Assembly (NCBI RefSeq): GCF_015350975.1
Contig: NZ_JADKRX010000003.1
Span: 541,278-605,277, forward strand
DNA: 64,000 bases
From: Curtobacterium sp. VKM Ac-1395
Lineage (GTDB): Bacteria > Actinomycetota > Actinomycetes > Actinomycetales > Microbacteriaceae
Reading direction: 5' to 3'
In this document: in pieces, positions 26,691 to 35,488 of the stretch
Layout: each line of letters opens with the position of its first letter
Numbering within the stretch: position 1 is the stretch's first letter
Position numbers and translations under genes: made by a program
Notes under the pieces: model-generated
What the model was told of the DNA's origin: nothing
What the model saw: only the letters and a program-made list of their open reading frames with translations
Databases searched by the model: none

Positions 26691-27701
26691 ATGTTCGTCG
26701 TCGCCATCGTCTTCCTCGTCGCCGCGCTCGTCGCGCTGTCCTTCCGGGGGCGGACCTACACGACCCCGGAGCGCCCGGCCACCCCCGGCCGCGAGGCCCG
26801 CCCCGCACTCACCACCCGTCGCCCGAACACGGTCGCCACCTGGACCGCCGTGAGCGCCGGCGTGCTGTTCGTCGGGTTCACCATCGCGAGCACCGTCTAC
26901 GCGCAGGACACGGGCGAGTCGAAGGTGCAGGTCGACATCTCCGGCAACATCGTCGGGCAGACCACGGACTCCGGGTTCCACCTCAAGGCCCCGTGGGCGA
27001 CGCTGCACACGTTCAACATCCGCAACCAGACCGTCACGTACATCAACTCGGTGAACGGCTCCGAGTCGGACAACAACGGCAACATCCGCTCCGGCCCCTT
27101 CGTCACCGTGCAGGACCAGGACGGTGTCTCCTCGAACGTCAGCCTGAACCTGCAGTACAGCATCGACGCCAAGTCGGTCACCGACATCTACCGGTCCTAC
27201 AAGACCGAGGAGAACTTCAAGACGCAGTTCATCGGCAACTCCGTGCGCAGCGTCGTCCGCCAGGTGCCGAACGACTTCACCACCATCGAGCTGATCACCA
27301 AGCGCGGCTCGGTCGAGAAGTCGATGATCCAGGCGCTCGAGAAGCGCTGGAAGGGCTCCGGCGTGCACGTCGACAACTTCTCGCTGCAGGAGATCACGCC
27401 GCCGAAGGCCGTCACCGACTCGTACGCCGCGGCGCAGCAGGCCCAGATCCAGGTGACGAAGGAGCGCGCCCTGCTCGACGCCAAGAAGGTGCAGGCACAG
27501 CAACAGGTCGCCGAGGCACAGGGTCAGGCCGACGCGAACAAGGTGCTCAACGCGCAGCCGCTCTCCGACGCCGCGCTGAAGCAGCGCGAGATCGAGGCCC
27601 TGAAGAGCGCCGGCGACAACGGCTCGCTCATCGTGGTGCCGCAGGGCAGCGACAACATCCTCAGCCTGCCGGGGACGGACAGGGGCTCGTCGACCAAGTG
27701 A
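26691..27701 (+). CDS. SPFH/Band 7 (prohibitin-like) membrane protein
   Basis: Protein of 336 residues with two N-terminal hydrophobic segments (1-15 and about 45-65), then an SPFH domain (about 80-240) and an alanine/glutamine-rich coiled-coil (AQQAQIQVTKERALLDAKKV, then QQQVAEAQGQADANKVL). It probably forms a membrane-anchored oligomer, as prohibitin/flotillin proteins do. The ATG at 26691 has AGGAG 8 nt upstream; the GTG at 26682 is less good. It is monocistronic and ends at a strong hairpin. Confidence 0.9.
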   Translation: MFVVAIVFLVAALVALSFRGRTYTTPERPATPGREARPALTTRRPNTVATWTAVSAGVLFVGFTIASTVYAQDTGESKVQVDISGNIVGQTTDSGFHLKAPWATLHTFNIRNQTVTYINSVNGSESDNNGNIRSGPFVTVQDQDGVSSNVSLNLQYSIDAKSVTDIYRSYKTEENFKTQFIGNSVRSVVRQVPNDFTTIELITKRGSVEKSMIQALEKRWKGSGVHVDNFSLQEITPPKAVTDSYAAAQQAQIQVTKERALLDAKKVQAQQQVAEAQGQADANKVLNAQPLSDAALKQREIEALKSAGDNGSLIVVPQGSDNILSLPGTDRGSSTK

Positions 27702-27726
27702 CGGTCGGGGCCCGTCCCGGCCCGTT

Positions 27727-27774
27727 GACGGACAGGAGGCCCGTGGCGACGCCGCCACGAGCCTCCTGTCCGTC
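27727..27774. terminator. Bidirectional hairpin terminator
   Basis: Perfect 14-bp stem GACGGACAGGAGGC (27727-27740) with its complement at 27761-27774, extended by 7 further pairs after one mismatch. It sits between the convergent SPFH and transporter genes. It belongs to the same sequence family as 1169-1210 and 56284-56325. Confidence 0.88.
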
Positions 27775-27786
27775 GTCCGGTCCCTG

Positions 27787-29073
27787 CTACAGGAAGTAGC
27801 GCAGCCAGATGTAGGGGAAGCAGAGCCCGACGGTGACGGCGGTCACGACGATGCCGTACTTCGTGAACTCCCAGAACGAGATGTGGTGACCGTTGCGCTT
27901 GGCGATGCCGATCATCACGACGTTGGCGCTCGCGCCGACCGCCGTCAGGTTGCCGCCGAGGTCCGCGCCGAGCGCCAGGGCCCACCAGAGCGGACGTGCC
28001 TCGGCGCCGCCGGACTGCACGATGTCGTTCGTGAGCGGCGCGAGGGTCGCGACGAACGGGATGTTGTCGACGATGCCGGAGAACAGCGCCGAACCGAACA
28101 GCAGGACGCCGGAGGCGCCGAAGTAGTTCTCCCCGACGGCGCCCTTCGCCGCCTGGCCGATCGTCTCGATGACCCCGAGGTTCACCAGCGACCCGACCAT
28201 GATGAACAACCCGGCGAAGAACAGCAGCGTCTCCCACTCGACGTCGCCGAACACGCGCTTCGGCTCCAGGCGCGCGAGCAGGACCAGGAGCCCGGCCCCG
28301 AGCAGGGCGACGATGGCCGGTTCCAGCCCGGTGAACGTGGACGTCACGAAGCCGACGAGCACGAGGCCGACCACGACGAGCGAGCGTACGAGGAGGCCGC
28401 GGTCCCGGATCGCCTCCTTCTCGTCGAGGGCCATCACCCGTTCTGCACGTCCGGCGTCGTACGCGAAGGTCGACCGGAACAGGACGCGGCACAGCCCGAC
28501 CAGCACGACGATGAGCACGACGATGATCGGCGCGAGCTGGACGATGAAGTCGTTGAAGCCGATGTCGCCACGACTGCCGATGATCAGGTTCGGCGGGTCG
28601 CCGATGAGGGTCGCGGTGCCGCCGATGTTCGATGCGAACACCTCGGCGAGCAGGAACGGGACGGGCGACTTCCCGAGGCGCTGCGCGACGAGCAGGGAGA
28701 CCGGGGCGACCAGGAGGATCGTGGTGACGTTGTCGAGGAACGCCGACAGGACGGCGGTGATCACGATGAGCATCACCATGATGCGGAAGGGCCGGCCCTT
28801 CGCCGCCTTCGCCGACCAGATGGCGAGGTACTCGAAGAGGCCCGTCTGTCGCAGGATCCCGACGATGATCATCATCCCGAGCAGCAGGAACACGACGTTC
28901 CAGTCGATGCCCGTCTCCTCGGAGAAGAACACCGCGGCGTCGTCGGTCGCCCCGATGAGGACCATGAGTGCCGCACCGCCGAGTGCGACCAGCACCCGCG
29001 GCAGCTTCTCGGTCGCGATGAAGACGTAGGCGGCGACGAAGACCGCGATCGCCAGGACGATCTGGACCGTCAC
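27787..29073 (-). CDS. Ion transporter superfamily permease (ArsB/NhaD/SLC13-like)
   Basis: Integral membrane transporter of 428 residues with about 11 helices. Family motifs include FLDNVTTILLVAPV, SNIGGTATLIGDPPN (the conserved NIGG..T..GDP hairpin) and DNIPFVATLAPL with GADLGGNLTAVGASAN in the second repeat. It may move an anion such as citrate or arsenite, or act as a Na+/H+ antiporter; sequence cannot decide. The GTG at 29073 overlaps the CBS-domain gene by 4 nt, suggesting regulation by that protein. Confidence 0.85.
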   Translation of the reverse strand: MTVQIVLAIAVFVAAYVFIATEKLPRVLVALGGAALMVLIGATDDAAVFFSEETGIDWNVVFLLLGMMIIVGILRQTGLFEYLAIWSAKAAKGRPFRIMVMLIVITAVLSAFLDNVTTILLVAPVSLLVAQRLGKSPVPFLLAEVFASNIGGTATLIGDPPNLIIGSRGDIGFNDFIVQLAPIIVVLIVVLVGLCRVLFRSTFAYDAGRAERVMALDEKEAIRDRGLLVRSLVVVGLVLVGFVTSTFTGLEPAIVALLGAGLLVLLARLEPKRVFGDVEWETLLFFAGLFIMVGSLVNLGVIETIGQAAKGAVGENYFGASGVLLFGSALFSGIVDNIPFVATLAPLTNDIVQSGGAEARPLWWALALGADLGGNLTAVGASANVVMIGIAKRNGHHISFWEFTKYGIVVTAVTVGLCFPYIWLRYFL

Positions 29074-29540
29074 GAGCGCGCGTCCCAGCGTCCCACCAGG
29101 GCGTCGAGGAGCCCGGGGAGGGTCACGAACACGGGCTCGTCGCGGGACGGGTCGTGGACGAGCGCCACCTGCGTCCCGGCGTCCACCATCCGAGCAGCCA
29201 CCTCGACCAACCCGGCGTCGGCCGGCACGACCAGCACCCGGCGCACCGCGACGGAGTCGTCGTCGACGAGGTCGCCGAGGGTGCGGCCCTCCATCCCGAG
29301 GCGCAGGTCCTCGACGCCGTCCGCGCCGAGCGTGTTGGCGAGGGACAGGTCGTCGAGCAGGTACCCCGGGAGCATGTACCGCGTCACGTCGATGCTCGAC
29401 ACCACCGCGGACGGGTGCCCGTCGTGCTCGGCGATGACGAGCCCGAGGAGGTCCTGGTCGGCGATCAACCGGATCGCGTCGAGGGCCGGGGTCGCCCGGT
29501 CGACGACGACCAGCGGTCCGGCGATGTCAGATGCGTGCAT
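29070..29540 (-). CDS. CBS-domain-like regulatory protein
   Basis: Soluble protein of 156 residues with two CBS-like halves: MHASDIAGPLVVVDRATPAL with LGLVIAEHDGHP, then RTLGDLVDDDSVAVRRVLVV with ALVHDPSRDEPVFVTLPGLL. CBS pairs bind adenosine nucleotides and commonly gate transporters. Its 4-nt overlap with the permease gene supports such a role. The ATG at 29540 is chosen because domain similarity begins there. Confidence 0.75.
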   Translation of the reverse strand: MHASDIAGPLVVVDRATPALDAIRLIADQDLLGLVIAEHDGHPSAVVSSIDVTRYMLPGYLLDDLSLANTLGADGVEDLRLGMEGRTLGDLVDDDSVAVRRVLVVPADAGLVEVAARMVDAGTQVALVHDPSRDEPVFVTLPGLLDALVGRWDARS

Positions 29541-29697
29541 GGGGTGCTCCGTCCGGGGTGCGCGGGGGTCGCGCGCGGTCTCAGCCGGCGTCGCTCTGCC
29601 GACCGGGCAGCCGACTGCGGCGCGTCCGGCCATCCGTCGATCCAACCAGGGGGGCGCTCCGTCCATGTCCGGGTGGGACCGCGGGCGCCGTGTTAGG

Positions 29698-29707
29698 TTG
29701 TGCACAA
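29698..29707. promoter_or_regulatory. TTGTGCACAA palindrome upstream of the DoxX-like gene
   Basis: Perfect 10-bp palindrome next to TAGGTT in the 222-bp divergent gap, about 56 nt before the DoxX-like ATG. This core resembles MarR/OhrR-type operators. No regulator gene is adjacent, so any binding protein would act in trans. Confidence 0.4.
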
Positions 29708-29762
29708 TTCAGTTGGCGCGTTGCCCTCGCTCCATCGTCCGCTCCCCTGGAAGGCAGCTGCC

Positions 29763-30191
29763 ATGTCGTCTCGTCCCCGCACCACCCGCTCGACGAAGCC
29801 CCGGACCGTGGTGCGCATCCTGCTCGGCGCGGCCATCACCTGGGCCGGGATCAGCCACCTGACGGTCGCACGGCAGGAGTTCCGCGCGCAGGTGCCCGAG
29901 TTCGTGCCGCTCGACCCCGACGTCACCGTCCTGGCGTCGGGCATCGCGGAGATCTCCCTCGGCGCCGCGCTGGTGCTCCTGGTGCGCCGGCAGGCCACCG
30001 TCGGCTGGGTCGCGGCCGTGTTCTTCGCTGCCGTCTTCCCGGGGAACATCGCGCAGTGGATCCACCACCGCGACGGGTTCGGCCTGGACACCGACACCAA
30101 GCGGTTCGTCCGGCTGCTGTTCCAGCCCGCCCTGATCGCCGTCGCGCTGTGGGCGACGAACGCCCTGCGGACGGGACGCCGGAAGCGCTGA
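29763..30191 (+). CDS. DoxX-like small membrane protein
   Basis: Membrane protein of 142 residues with four hydrophobic helices (RILLGAAITWAGISHLTV, VLASGIAEISLGAALVLLV, WVAAVFFAAVFPGNIAQW, LLFQPALIAVALWA) in a DoxX-like layout. The ATG at 29763 has GGAAGG 8 nt upstream. It stands alone between the CBS/transporter unit and the phosphonate operon. Function unknown; the family has been linked to redox or thiol stress in actinobacteria. Confidence 0.72.
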   Translation: MSSRPRTTRSTKPRTVVRILLGAAITWAGISHLTVARQEFRAQVPEFVPLDPDVTVLASGIAEISLGAALVLLVRRQATVGWVAAVFFAAVFPGNIAQWIHHRDGFGLDTDTKRFVRLLFQPALIAVALWATNALRTGRRKR

Positions 30192-30206
30192 CCGCCCGGG
30201 GGAGTT

Positions 30207-30241
30207 GTCCAGATTTCTGGACTGGTTCACGGATTCGTCAC
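30207..30241 (+). promoter_or_regulatory. phnD promoter: dyad plus PHO-box-like direct repeat
   Basis: Perfect dyad GTCCAG-ATTT-CTGGAC (30207-30222), preceded by AGTT and directly followed by GTTCAC (30225) and CGTCAC (30236), an 11-bp direct repeat like actinobacterial PhoP boxes. The AGTTGTCCAGA half resembles AGTTATCCAGA before phnG (35450-35460). I infer PhnF binding at the dyad and PhoP binding at the direct repeat. Confidence 0.55.
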
Positions 30242-30337
30242 TGAGCCGGTGGTTGCGCTCCACCTCCCGTCCTTACCGTCACCGTGACACGCATGCGGAC
30301 CCACCGCGGCGCGTGCACGACCGGAAGGCCCTCCCCC

Positions 30338-31318
30338 ATGCATCTGTCCCGAAGCACGCGCATCGGCATCGTCGGCTCTGTCCTGACCCTCGCGGTGGTC
30401 GCCCTCACCGGCTGCTCCGCGAGCAGCAACGCCGCGACCAACGACGGCTCGGCCGCCTCTTCCTCGTCCGGCACCTGGGCCAAGTCGAAGGGCACGCTCG
30501 TGTTCGGCGCCGTCCCCGACCAGGCCGGCTCCGACGCGAACAACAAGCCGCTCGAGGAGTACATCGCCAAGGAGACCGGCTACCAGGTCGAGTACTACCC
30601 GACCGCGGACTACACGGCGCTCATCGCCGCCGCGGTCGCCGGCAAGGTCGACGTGATGTCCTCCGGCGGGCTGCAGTACGTGCAGGCCACGAACAAGGGC
30701 GCCGCGCTCGCACCGGTGGCCGCGACGCTCAGCTCCCCCGACGTGAAGGACCCCGGGTACTACTCCGAGGCCATCACCAAGGCCGGCTCGTCGGTCACCT
30801 CGCTGAAGCAGGCAAAGGGCAAGACCGTCTGCTTCGTCGACCCGAACTCCACCTCGGGCTTCCTGTTCGGGCTGTACCAGCTGAACAAGGCCGGGATCGA
30901 CGTCACGACGTCGGGCACGGACGCGAGCGGGAACCCGAAGTTCGACGCGTTCACCGCGTACTTCGCCGGCGCTCACGACAAGTCCGAGCAGGCCGTGGCC
31001 TCCGGACAGTGCGACCTCGGGTTCGCCGAGGACTCGATCGCGGAGCCCGCGGCGAAGAAGGGCGACATCACGGTCCTCGGCAAGCAGTACGTGCCCGGCG
31101 GCCCGCTCTCGATCTCCACGAAGCTGCCGAAGGACGTGCAGACGAAGCTCGGTGACGTCCTGGCGGGCGCCTCGCCGGAGGCCATCAAGAAGGCCGGGAT
31201 CACGATGACGGACGGCTTCACCGAGGGGTACTTCGGCGCCCAGGCCGAGGACGCCTCGTACTACAAGTCGATCCGCGACCTCTGCTCCACCATCCCGAGC
31301 GCCGACTGCGCCAAGTGA
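30338..31318 (+). CDS. phnD: Phosphonate ABC transporter substrate-binding lipoprotein PhnD
   Basis: Lipoprotein of 326 residues with lipobox LTGC (Cys about 26) and a PhnD/SsuA-type binding domain: GTLVFGAVPDQ, YTALIAAAVAGKVDVMSSGG and the STSGFLFGLYQL segment that contacts the phosphonate group in this family. The ATG at 30338 with GGAAGG upstream is preferred to the in-frame GTG-type start at 30284. It is the first gene of phnDCE plus a hexapeptide transferase. Confidence 0.9.
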   Translation: MHLSRSTRIGIVGSVLTLAVVALTGCSASSNAATNDGSAASSSSGTWAKSKGTLVFGAVPDQAGSDANNKPLEEYIAKETGYQVEYYPTADYTALIAAAVAGKVDVMSSGGLQYVQATNKGAALAPVAATLSSPDVKDPGYYSEAITKAGSSVTSLKQAKGKTVCFVDPNSTSGFLFGLYQLNKAGIDVTTSGTDASGNPKFDAFTAYFAGAHDKSEQAVASGQCDLGFAEDSIAEPAAKKGDITVLGKQYVPGGPLSISTKLPKDVQTKLGDVLAGASPEAIKKAGITMTDGFTEGYFGAQAEDASYYKSIRDLCSTIPSADCAK

Positions 31319-31348
31319 CGCGCAGGACCTGGACGAGGGACTGACACC

Positions 31349-32194
31349 ATGCAGCACACGACGACCTCCCCGGTGATCTCGGTGACCGGGGTCACGAAGG
31401 ACTTCGGCACCACGAGGGCCCTCGACGGCATCGACCTGACCGTCGAGCAGGGGGAGGTCGTCGTGCTGCTCGGGCTGTCCGGCTCCGGCAAGTCGACGCT
31501 GCTGCGGCACGTCAACGGCCTCGAGTTCCCGACCTCCGGATCCGTCCGGGTGCTCGGCGAGGAGCTGACCACGCTCCGGTCGCGCGACCTGCGGACGATG
31601 CGCGGCCGGGTCGCGATGGTCTTCCAGCAGTTCGAGCTGGTCCCGGCACTGACGGTGCTCGAGAACGTCCTGACCGGAGCGCTGTCGCGCCTCCGGGGAC
31701 CGCGGCTCGGCATCTGGTCGTACCCGCGGGCCGTCCGGACCGCGGCACTGACGCACCTGGACCGCGTGGGACTGCTCGAGAAGGCCTACCAGCGCGCCGA
31801 CGAGCTCTCCGGCGGACAGCAGCAGCGCGTCGCCATCGCCCGGGCACTCATGCAGGACCCGGAGGTGCTGCTCGCCGACGAGCCCGTCGCGTCGCTCGAC
31901 CCGGAGTCGAGCGCGCAGGTGATGCGGCTCATCCGGGAGATCGCCGCCGACGACGGGCTGACGGTCGTCTGCAGCCTGCACCAGGTCGACATCGCGCTCG
32001 GCTGGGGCGACCGGATCGTCGGGCTCCGGCACGGCGAGGTCGTCCTGGACCTGCCGACGGCCGGCATCAGCAAGGCCCAGGTGATGGAGGTCTACGGCCG
32101 TGTGAGCACGTCCTCCGCCGAGATGCGCGTCATCGAGACGGAGCTCGCCGACGTCGGCCTGCTCGACGCGGCGCGCGCAGCGGGCGACCGATGA
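31349..32194 (+). CDS. phnC: Phosphonate ABC transporter ATPase PhnC
   Basis: ABC ATPase of 281 residues. Walker A GLSGSGKST, signature LSGGQQQRVAIARA, Walker B VLLADEPVASLDPESS and CSLHQVDIAL (the PhnC form of the switch region) are present. The ATG has GAGGGA upstream and follows phnD by 30 nt. It powers the PhnE permease. A C-terminal extension of about 25 residues follows the usual end VMEVYG. Confidence 0.92.
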   Translation: MQHTTTSPVISVTGVTKDFGTTRALDGIDLTVEQGEVVVLLGLSGSGKSTLLRHVNGLEFPTSGSVRVLGEELTTLRSRDLRTMRGRVAMVFQQFELVPALTVLENVLTGALSRLRGPRLGIWSYPRAVRTAALTHLDRVGLLEKAYQRADELSGGQQQRVAIARALMQDPEVLLADEPVASLDPESSAQVMRLIREIAADDGLTVVCSLHQVDIALGWGDRIVGLRHGEVVLDLPTAGISKAQVMEVYGRVSTSSAEMRVIETELADVGLLDAARAAGDR

Positions 32195-33915
32195 CGGCCG
32201 TCGGGGCCCCGCGCGTCAGCCGGGCCGTCGACGTCGACGCCCGTGCGCCGCGCCGACCGGTCGCGGTGCAGCGGATCGTCGCCGGCGTCGTGGTGCTGGC
32301 CATGGTCGCGTTCGGGGCGTGGTCGCTGTCCGAGCTCGACTTCGGCTGGAGCGCCGTCCCGACGAGCATCGCGAACGCCGCGCGGGTGTTCTCGCAGATG
32401 GACCCGATCAGCTTCCCCGCGCCCGGGGATCTGGTCTACCTCATCGGGCTCACCATCGGCATCGTCATCCTCGGCACCGTCGTCGCCGCGCTGATCTCGG
32501 TGCCGGTCGCCTGGATCGCCGCAGCGAACACGACGCCCGTCGGCTGGTCGCGCTGGGTCGGCCGGGCGATCGGCGCACTGACCCGTGCGGTGCCGGACGT
32601 CGTCATCGCGCTGGCGTTCTCCCTGACGTTCGCGCTCGGCAGTCCGCTGCCGGGCATCCTGGCGCTCGGGATCCACTCGATCGGGATGATCTCGAAGCTG
32701 TTCGCCGACGCCGTCGAGCAGATCGACGACGGGCCCCGGCTCGCGGTCAGGGCTGCCGGTGGCTCCCGCGCCCAGGAGTTCTGGTCCGGCGTCGTCCCGC
32801 AGGTGCTCCCGGCGTGGATCGCGATCGTCCTGCACCGGTTCGACATCAACCTCCGCGGTTCCGCGATCCTCGGGTACGCCGGGGTCGGCGGGCTCGGGTA
32901 CGCGATGAAGATCGCGTTCGGGCAGTTCCCGACGGGCTACGGGCGGGGTCTCGGGATCGCGATCGTCATCTTCGCGCTCTGCGTCGTGCTCGAGGTCGTC
33001 TCGTCGACGATCCGCCGCAACCTGCTCGGCGTGGAGCCGTCCGGTCGCGGCCTCGGTGACCGGATCGTGCGCCGCGCGACCAGGAACCGACCGGCCCCGA
33101 CCGGACGTGTCGCCGGCGGTGTCACCGTGGACTCGATGTCCCGTCGACCGTGGACGCCCCGTCGGGTGCGGAACACCGTGTGGTCGCTCGCGGCCGTCGC
33201 GCTCGTGGTCTCGAGCTGGTGGATGGCCGGTGTCGACTTCGACGACATCGCGTGGAACCAGGTGGTGCCCACGCTGCAGAGCTTCTGGCCGCCGAACCTC
33301 GGCAGCCACACGTTCGGCGAGTTCGCGCAGGCGCTGCTCGTGACCGTGCAGGTCGCCTTCGCCGCCGCGCTCCTCTCGCTCGTCCTGTCGCTCGTGGTCG
33401 GGTCGCTCGCGGCGCGCAACGTCGCGCCGAACGGTGCCGTCCGGAGCGTGTTCCGGGTCGTGCTCGTGGTGTTCCGCGGTGTGCCCGAGCTGGTGCTGGC
33501 GATCTTCCTGATCATGGTGACCGGGCTCGGGAACCAGGCCGGCGTCGTCGCGCTCGCCTTCGGTGGGATCGGGCTGCTCGGCAAGCTCGTCGCCGACTCC
33601 TTCGAGGGGGTGCCGTCCGGACCGGAGCAGGCCCTCACGGCCGCCGGGGCCACGCGGGGACAGCGGTACCTCGCCGCCACGCTCCCCCAGGGGCTGCCGT
33701 CGTTGGTGGGCAACTCGCTGTACCTCGTCGACACGAACATCCGCGCGGCGACCCTGCTCGGGATCGTCGGCGGTGGCGGCGTCGGCTTCTACCTGACGAA
33801 CGCGTCCACCGTCCTGACGCTGCACGGTCAGGTGACGACGCTCGTGGCCATGGTGCTCGTCGCCGTGCTCGCGGTCGAGGGACTCGCGGCGTGGATGCGC
33901 CGGGTGTACCGATGA
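32191..33915 (+). CDS. phnE: Phosphonate ABC transporter permease PhnE, tandem fused
   Basis: Single 574-residue protein containing two complete PhnE permease halves (about 1-300 and 305-574), each with its own EAA-type loop ([17 protein letters not shown] and [17 protein letters not shown]) and the ending [17 protein letters not shown] or [17 protein letters not shown]. The usual PhnE is a ~270-residue homodimer, so this is a fused heterodimer. The ATG overlaps phnC by 4 nt. Confidence 0.92.
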   Translation: MTAVGAPRVSRAVDVDARAPRRPVAVQRIVAGVVVLAMVAFGAWSLSELDFGWSAVPTSIANAARVFSQMDPISFPAPGDLVYLIGLTIGIVILGTVVAALISVPVAWIAAANTTPVGWSRWVGRAIGALTRAVPDVVIALAFSLTFALGSPLPGILALGIHSIGMISKLFADAVEQIDDGPRLAVRAAGGSRAQEFWSGVVPQVLPAWIAIVLHRFDINLRGSAILGYAGVGGLGYAMKIAFGQFPTGYGRGLGIAIVIFALCVVLEVVSSTIRRNLLGVEPSGRGLGDRIVRRATRNRPAPTGRVAGGVTVDSMSRRPWTPRRVRNTVWSLAAVALVVSSWWMAGVDFDDIAWNQVVPTLQSFWPPNLGSHTFGEFAQALLVTVQVAFAAALLSLVLSLVVGSLAARNVAPNGAVRSVFRVVLVVFRGVPELVLAIFLIMVTGLGNQAGVVALAFGGIGLLGKLVADSFEGVPSGPEQALTAAGATRGQRYLAATLPQGLPSLVGNSLYLVDTNIRAATLLGIVGGGGVGFYLTNASTVLTLHGQVTTLVAMVLVAVLAVEGLAAWMRRVYR

Positions 33916-34556
33916 GCGGGCACGGCCTGCCGACGGCCGGAGGACTCCGGCTGACCGAGGAGCCAGCGGTCGGACCCGGCACCGCGATGACCGGCAGCAC
34001 CCTCGGGCGCTGGGTCGAGATCGGCGACGACTGCCGGCTCACCGACAGTGACGTGGGCGACTACAGCTACTGCGACCGGCTCTGCGACATCGCGAACACC
34101 TCCGTCGGCCGGTTCGCGAACATCGCCAGCGCCGTGCGGATCGGCGCGACCGACCACCCGCTCGACCGGGCGACCCTGCACCACTTCATGTACCGCAGCA
34201 GCCACTACTGGGACGACGCGCAGGACGACGAGTCGTGGTTCGAGCAGCGCCGTGCCCGTCGGACCCGGATCGGGCACGACACCTGGATCGGGCACGGCGC
34301 CCTGGTCAAGCCCGAGGTGACCGTGGGCGACGGCGCCGTGGTGGCGTCGGGGGCCGTCGTGACGAAGGACGTGCCCGCGTACGCCGTCGTCGCCGGGGTG
34401 CCGGCACGGGTCATCCGGCTCCGACAGCCCCCGGAGACGGCCGAGCGGCTGCAGCGCCTGGCCTGGTGGGACTGGGACCACGCGATGCTCCGGGCCCGGC
34501 TCGGGGACTTCCGCACCCTGTCGGTCGACGCGTTCCTCGAGCGCTACGAGGCGTAG
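33912..34556 (+). CDS. Phosphonate-operon hexapeptide-repeat acetyltransferase
   Basis: Left-handed beta-helix transferase of 214 residues of the type regularly found in C-P lyase operons. Hexapeptide turns begin at residue 33 ([20 protein letters not shown]) and the catalytic loop region [12 protein letters not shown] and [12 protein letters not shown] are present; the ending [11 protein letters not shown] matches xenobiotic acetyltransferases. It may acylate a phosphonate or intermediate. It overlaps phnE by 4 nt at its start and the convergent phnF gene by 13 nt at its end. Confidence 0.85.
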   Translation: MSGHGLPTAGGLRLTEEPAVGPGTAMTGSTLGRWVEIGDDCRLTDSDVGDYSYCDRLCDIANTSVGRFANIASAVRIGATDHPLDRATLHHFMYRSSHYWDDAQDDESWFEQRRARRTRIGHDTWIGHGALVKPEVTVGDGAVVASGAVVTKDVPAYAVVAGVPARVIRLRQPPETAERLQRLAWWDWDHAMLRARLGDFRTLSVDAFLERYEA

Positions 34557-35335
34557 TCGGGCGCAGCGGGACCCGTCTGGTCGAGCATGGCGGCGCCCGC
34601 GTCCGGGTGCTCGACGTCCAGCTCGACCCGGTCGGCCCGGAACCGGGTCGTCCCCGCCTGCAACGGCGTGCCGTCGGGCAGGGCGTCGAGGGCGTGGACG
34701 ACCAGCACCACCGTCCCCATCGGCAGCGCCATGTCCGACGACTCGGCGCCGCTCGCGATGCGCGCCCCGACCGTCGTGTGCGCACGGAGGTAGTCCTCGA
34801 TGCCCACGGCCCGGAGCGCGGCGGTCATCGACCCGGTGCGGGCGAAGTGCTCGTCGATGCCGGCCACCCGCTCGGCGTCGAACCAGTGCGTGCCGCGGGA
34901 GATGGTGACGCCGTCGACGGACCGGGCCGACTCCATCAGCAGCGCTGGACGCCCGTCGAGTCGGAGCTGCTCGTCCACCTCGGCCGGCGGCACGGGCACC
35001 GTCCGGGACTCCAGCAACCGGCCGGACACGGCGGACCCGCGTCGGCCGAGGCTGTCGCTGAGGCGCGTCCGGAGGCCGATCCGGTGCACGATCACGGAGT
35101 GCTCGACGACGAAGGTGCCGCTGCCGCGACGGGAGCGGACCAGGTCCTCGGACGCGAGCGCCGCGACCGCCTGGCGGACGGTGTTCCGGTGCACGCCGAA
35201 GCGTTCGGCGAGCGTCCCCTCGGTCGGCAGCTTGGCCGCGGGCGGCAGCGACCCGTCGAAGATCTCGCGGCGGAGCTCGTCGGCGATGAGTCGCCAGGCC
35301 GAGTACCCGCTCGCCGATCGCCCCTGCACCGTCAT
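34544..35335 (-). CDS. phnF: GntR family regulator PhnF
   Basis: Repressor of 263 residues: N-terminal winged HTH (about 12-78; [40 protein letters not shown]) and a UTRA ligand domain (about 95-245). UTRA regulators inside C-P lyase operons are PhnF. It is divergent from phnG, and candidate sites are the inverted repeat at 35447-35476 and the dyad at 30207-30222. Its last 13 nt overlap the convergent hexapeptide-transferase gene. Confidence 0.87.
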   Translation of the reverse strand: MTVQGRSASGYSAWRLIADELRREIFDGSLPPAAKLPTEGTLAERFGVHRNTVRQAVAALASEDLVRSRRGSGTFVVEHSVIVHRIGLRTRLSDSLGRRGSAVSGRLLESRTVPVPPAEVDEQLRLDGRPALLMESARSVDGVTISRGTHWFDAERVAGIDEHFARTGSMTAALRAVGIEDYLRAHTTVGARIASGAESSDMALPMGTVVLVVHALDALPDGTPLQAGTTRFRADRVELDVEHPDAGAAMLDQTGPAAPDYAS

Positions 35336-35370
35336 GCGACCGCACTCTACCGTCGGCGGTGAACGGGCCA

Positions 35371-35388
35371 GTTCCCCGGATGTTCACC
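35371..35388 (+). promoter_or_regulatory. PHO-box-like direct repeat in the phnF-phnG gap
   Basis: GTTCCCC (35371-35377) and GTTCACC (35382-35388) are spaced 11 bp, matching the direct-repeat form of actinobacterial PhoP sites. An inverted GGTGAAC unit lies at 35358-35364. This suggests phosphate-starvation control of the C-P lyase operon; binding not shown. Confidence 0.55.
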
Positions 35389-35446
35389 CGCTGTCGTGCT
35401 GCTCGTCGCCCCGTGCGGTCGTGCTGCTCGACCGGCAGCGCTACGG

Positions 35447-35476
35447 TCAAGTTATCCAGAAACACAGACAACTTGA
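35447..35476. promoter_or_regulatory. Inverted repeat before phnG, candidate PhnF operator
   Basis: TCAAGTT (35447-35453) and AACTTGA (35470-35476), 16-nt spacer, ending 2 nt before the phnG ribosome site GGAGG. The left half AGTTATCCAGA resembles the phnD-promoter half AGTTGTCCAGA. A repressor here would block phnG translation start and transcription. Confidence 0.55.
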
Positions 35477-35488
35477 TCGGAGGACGTG

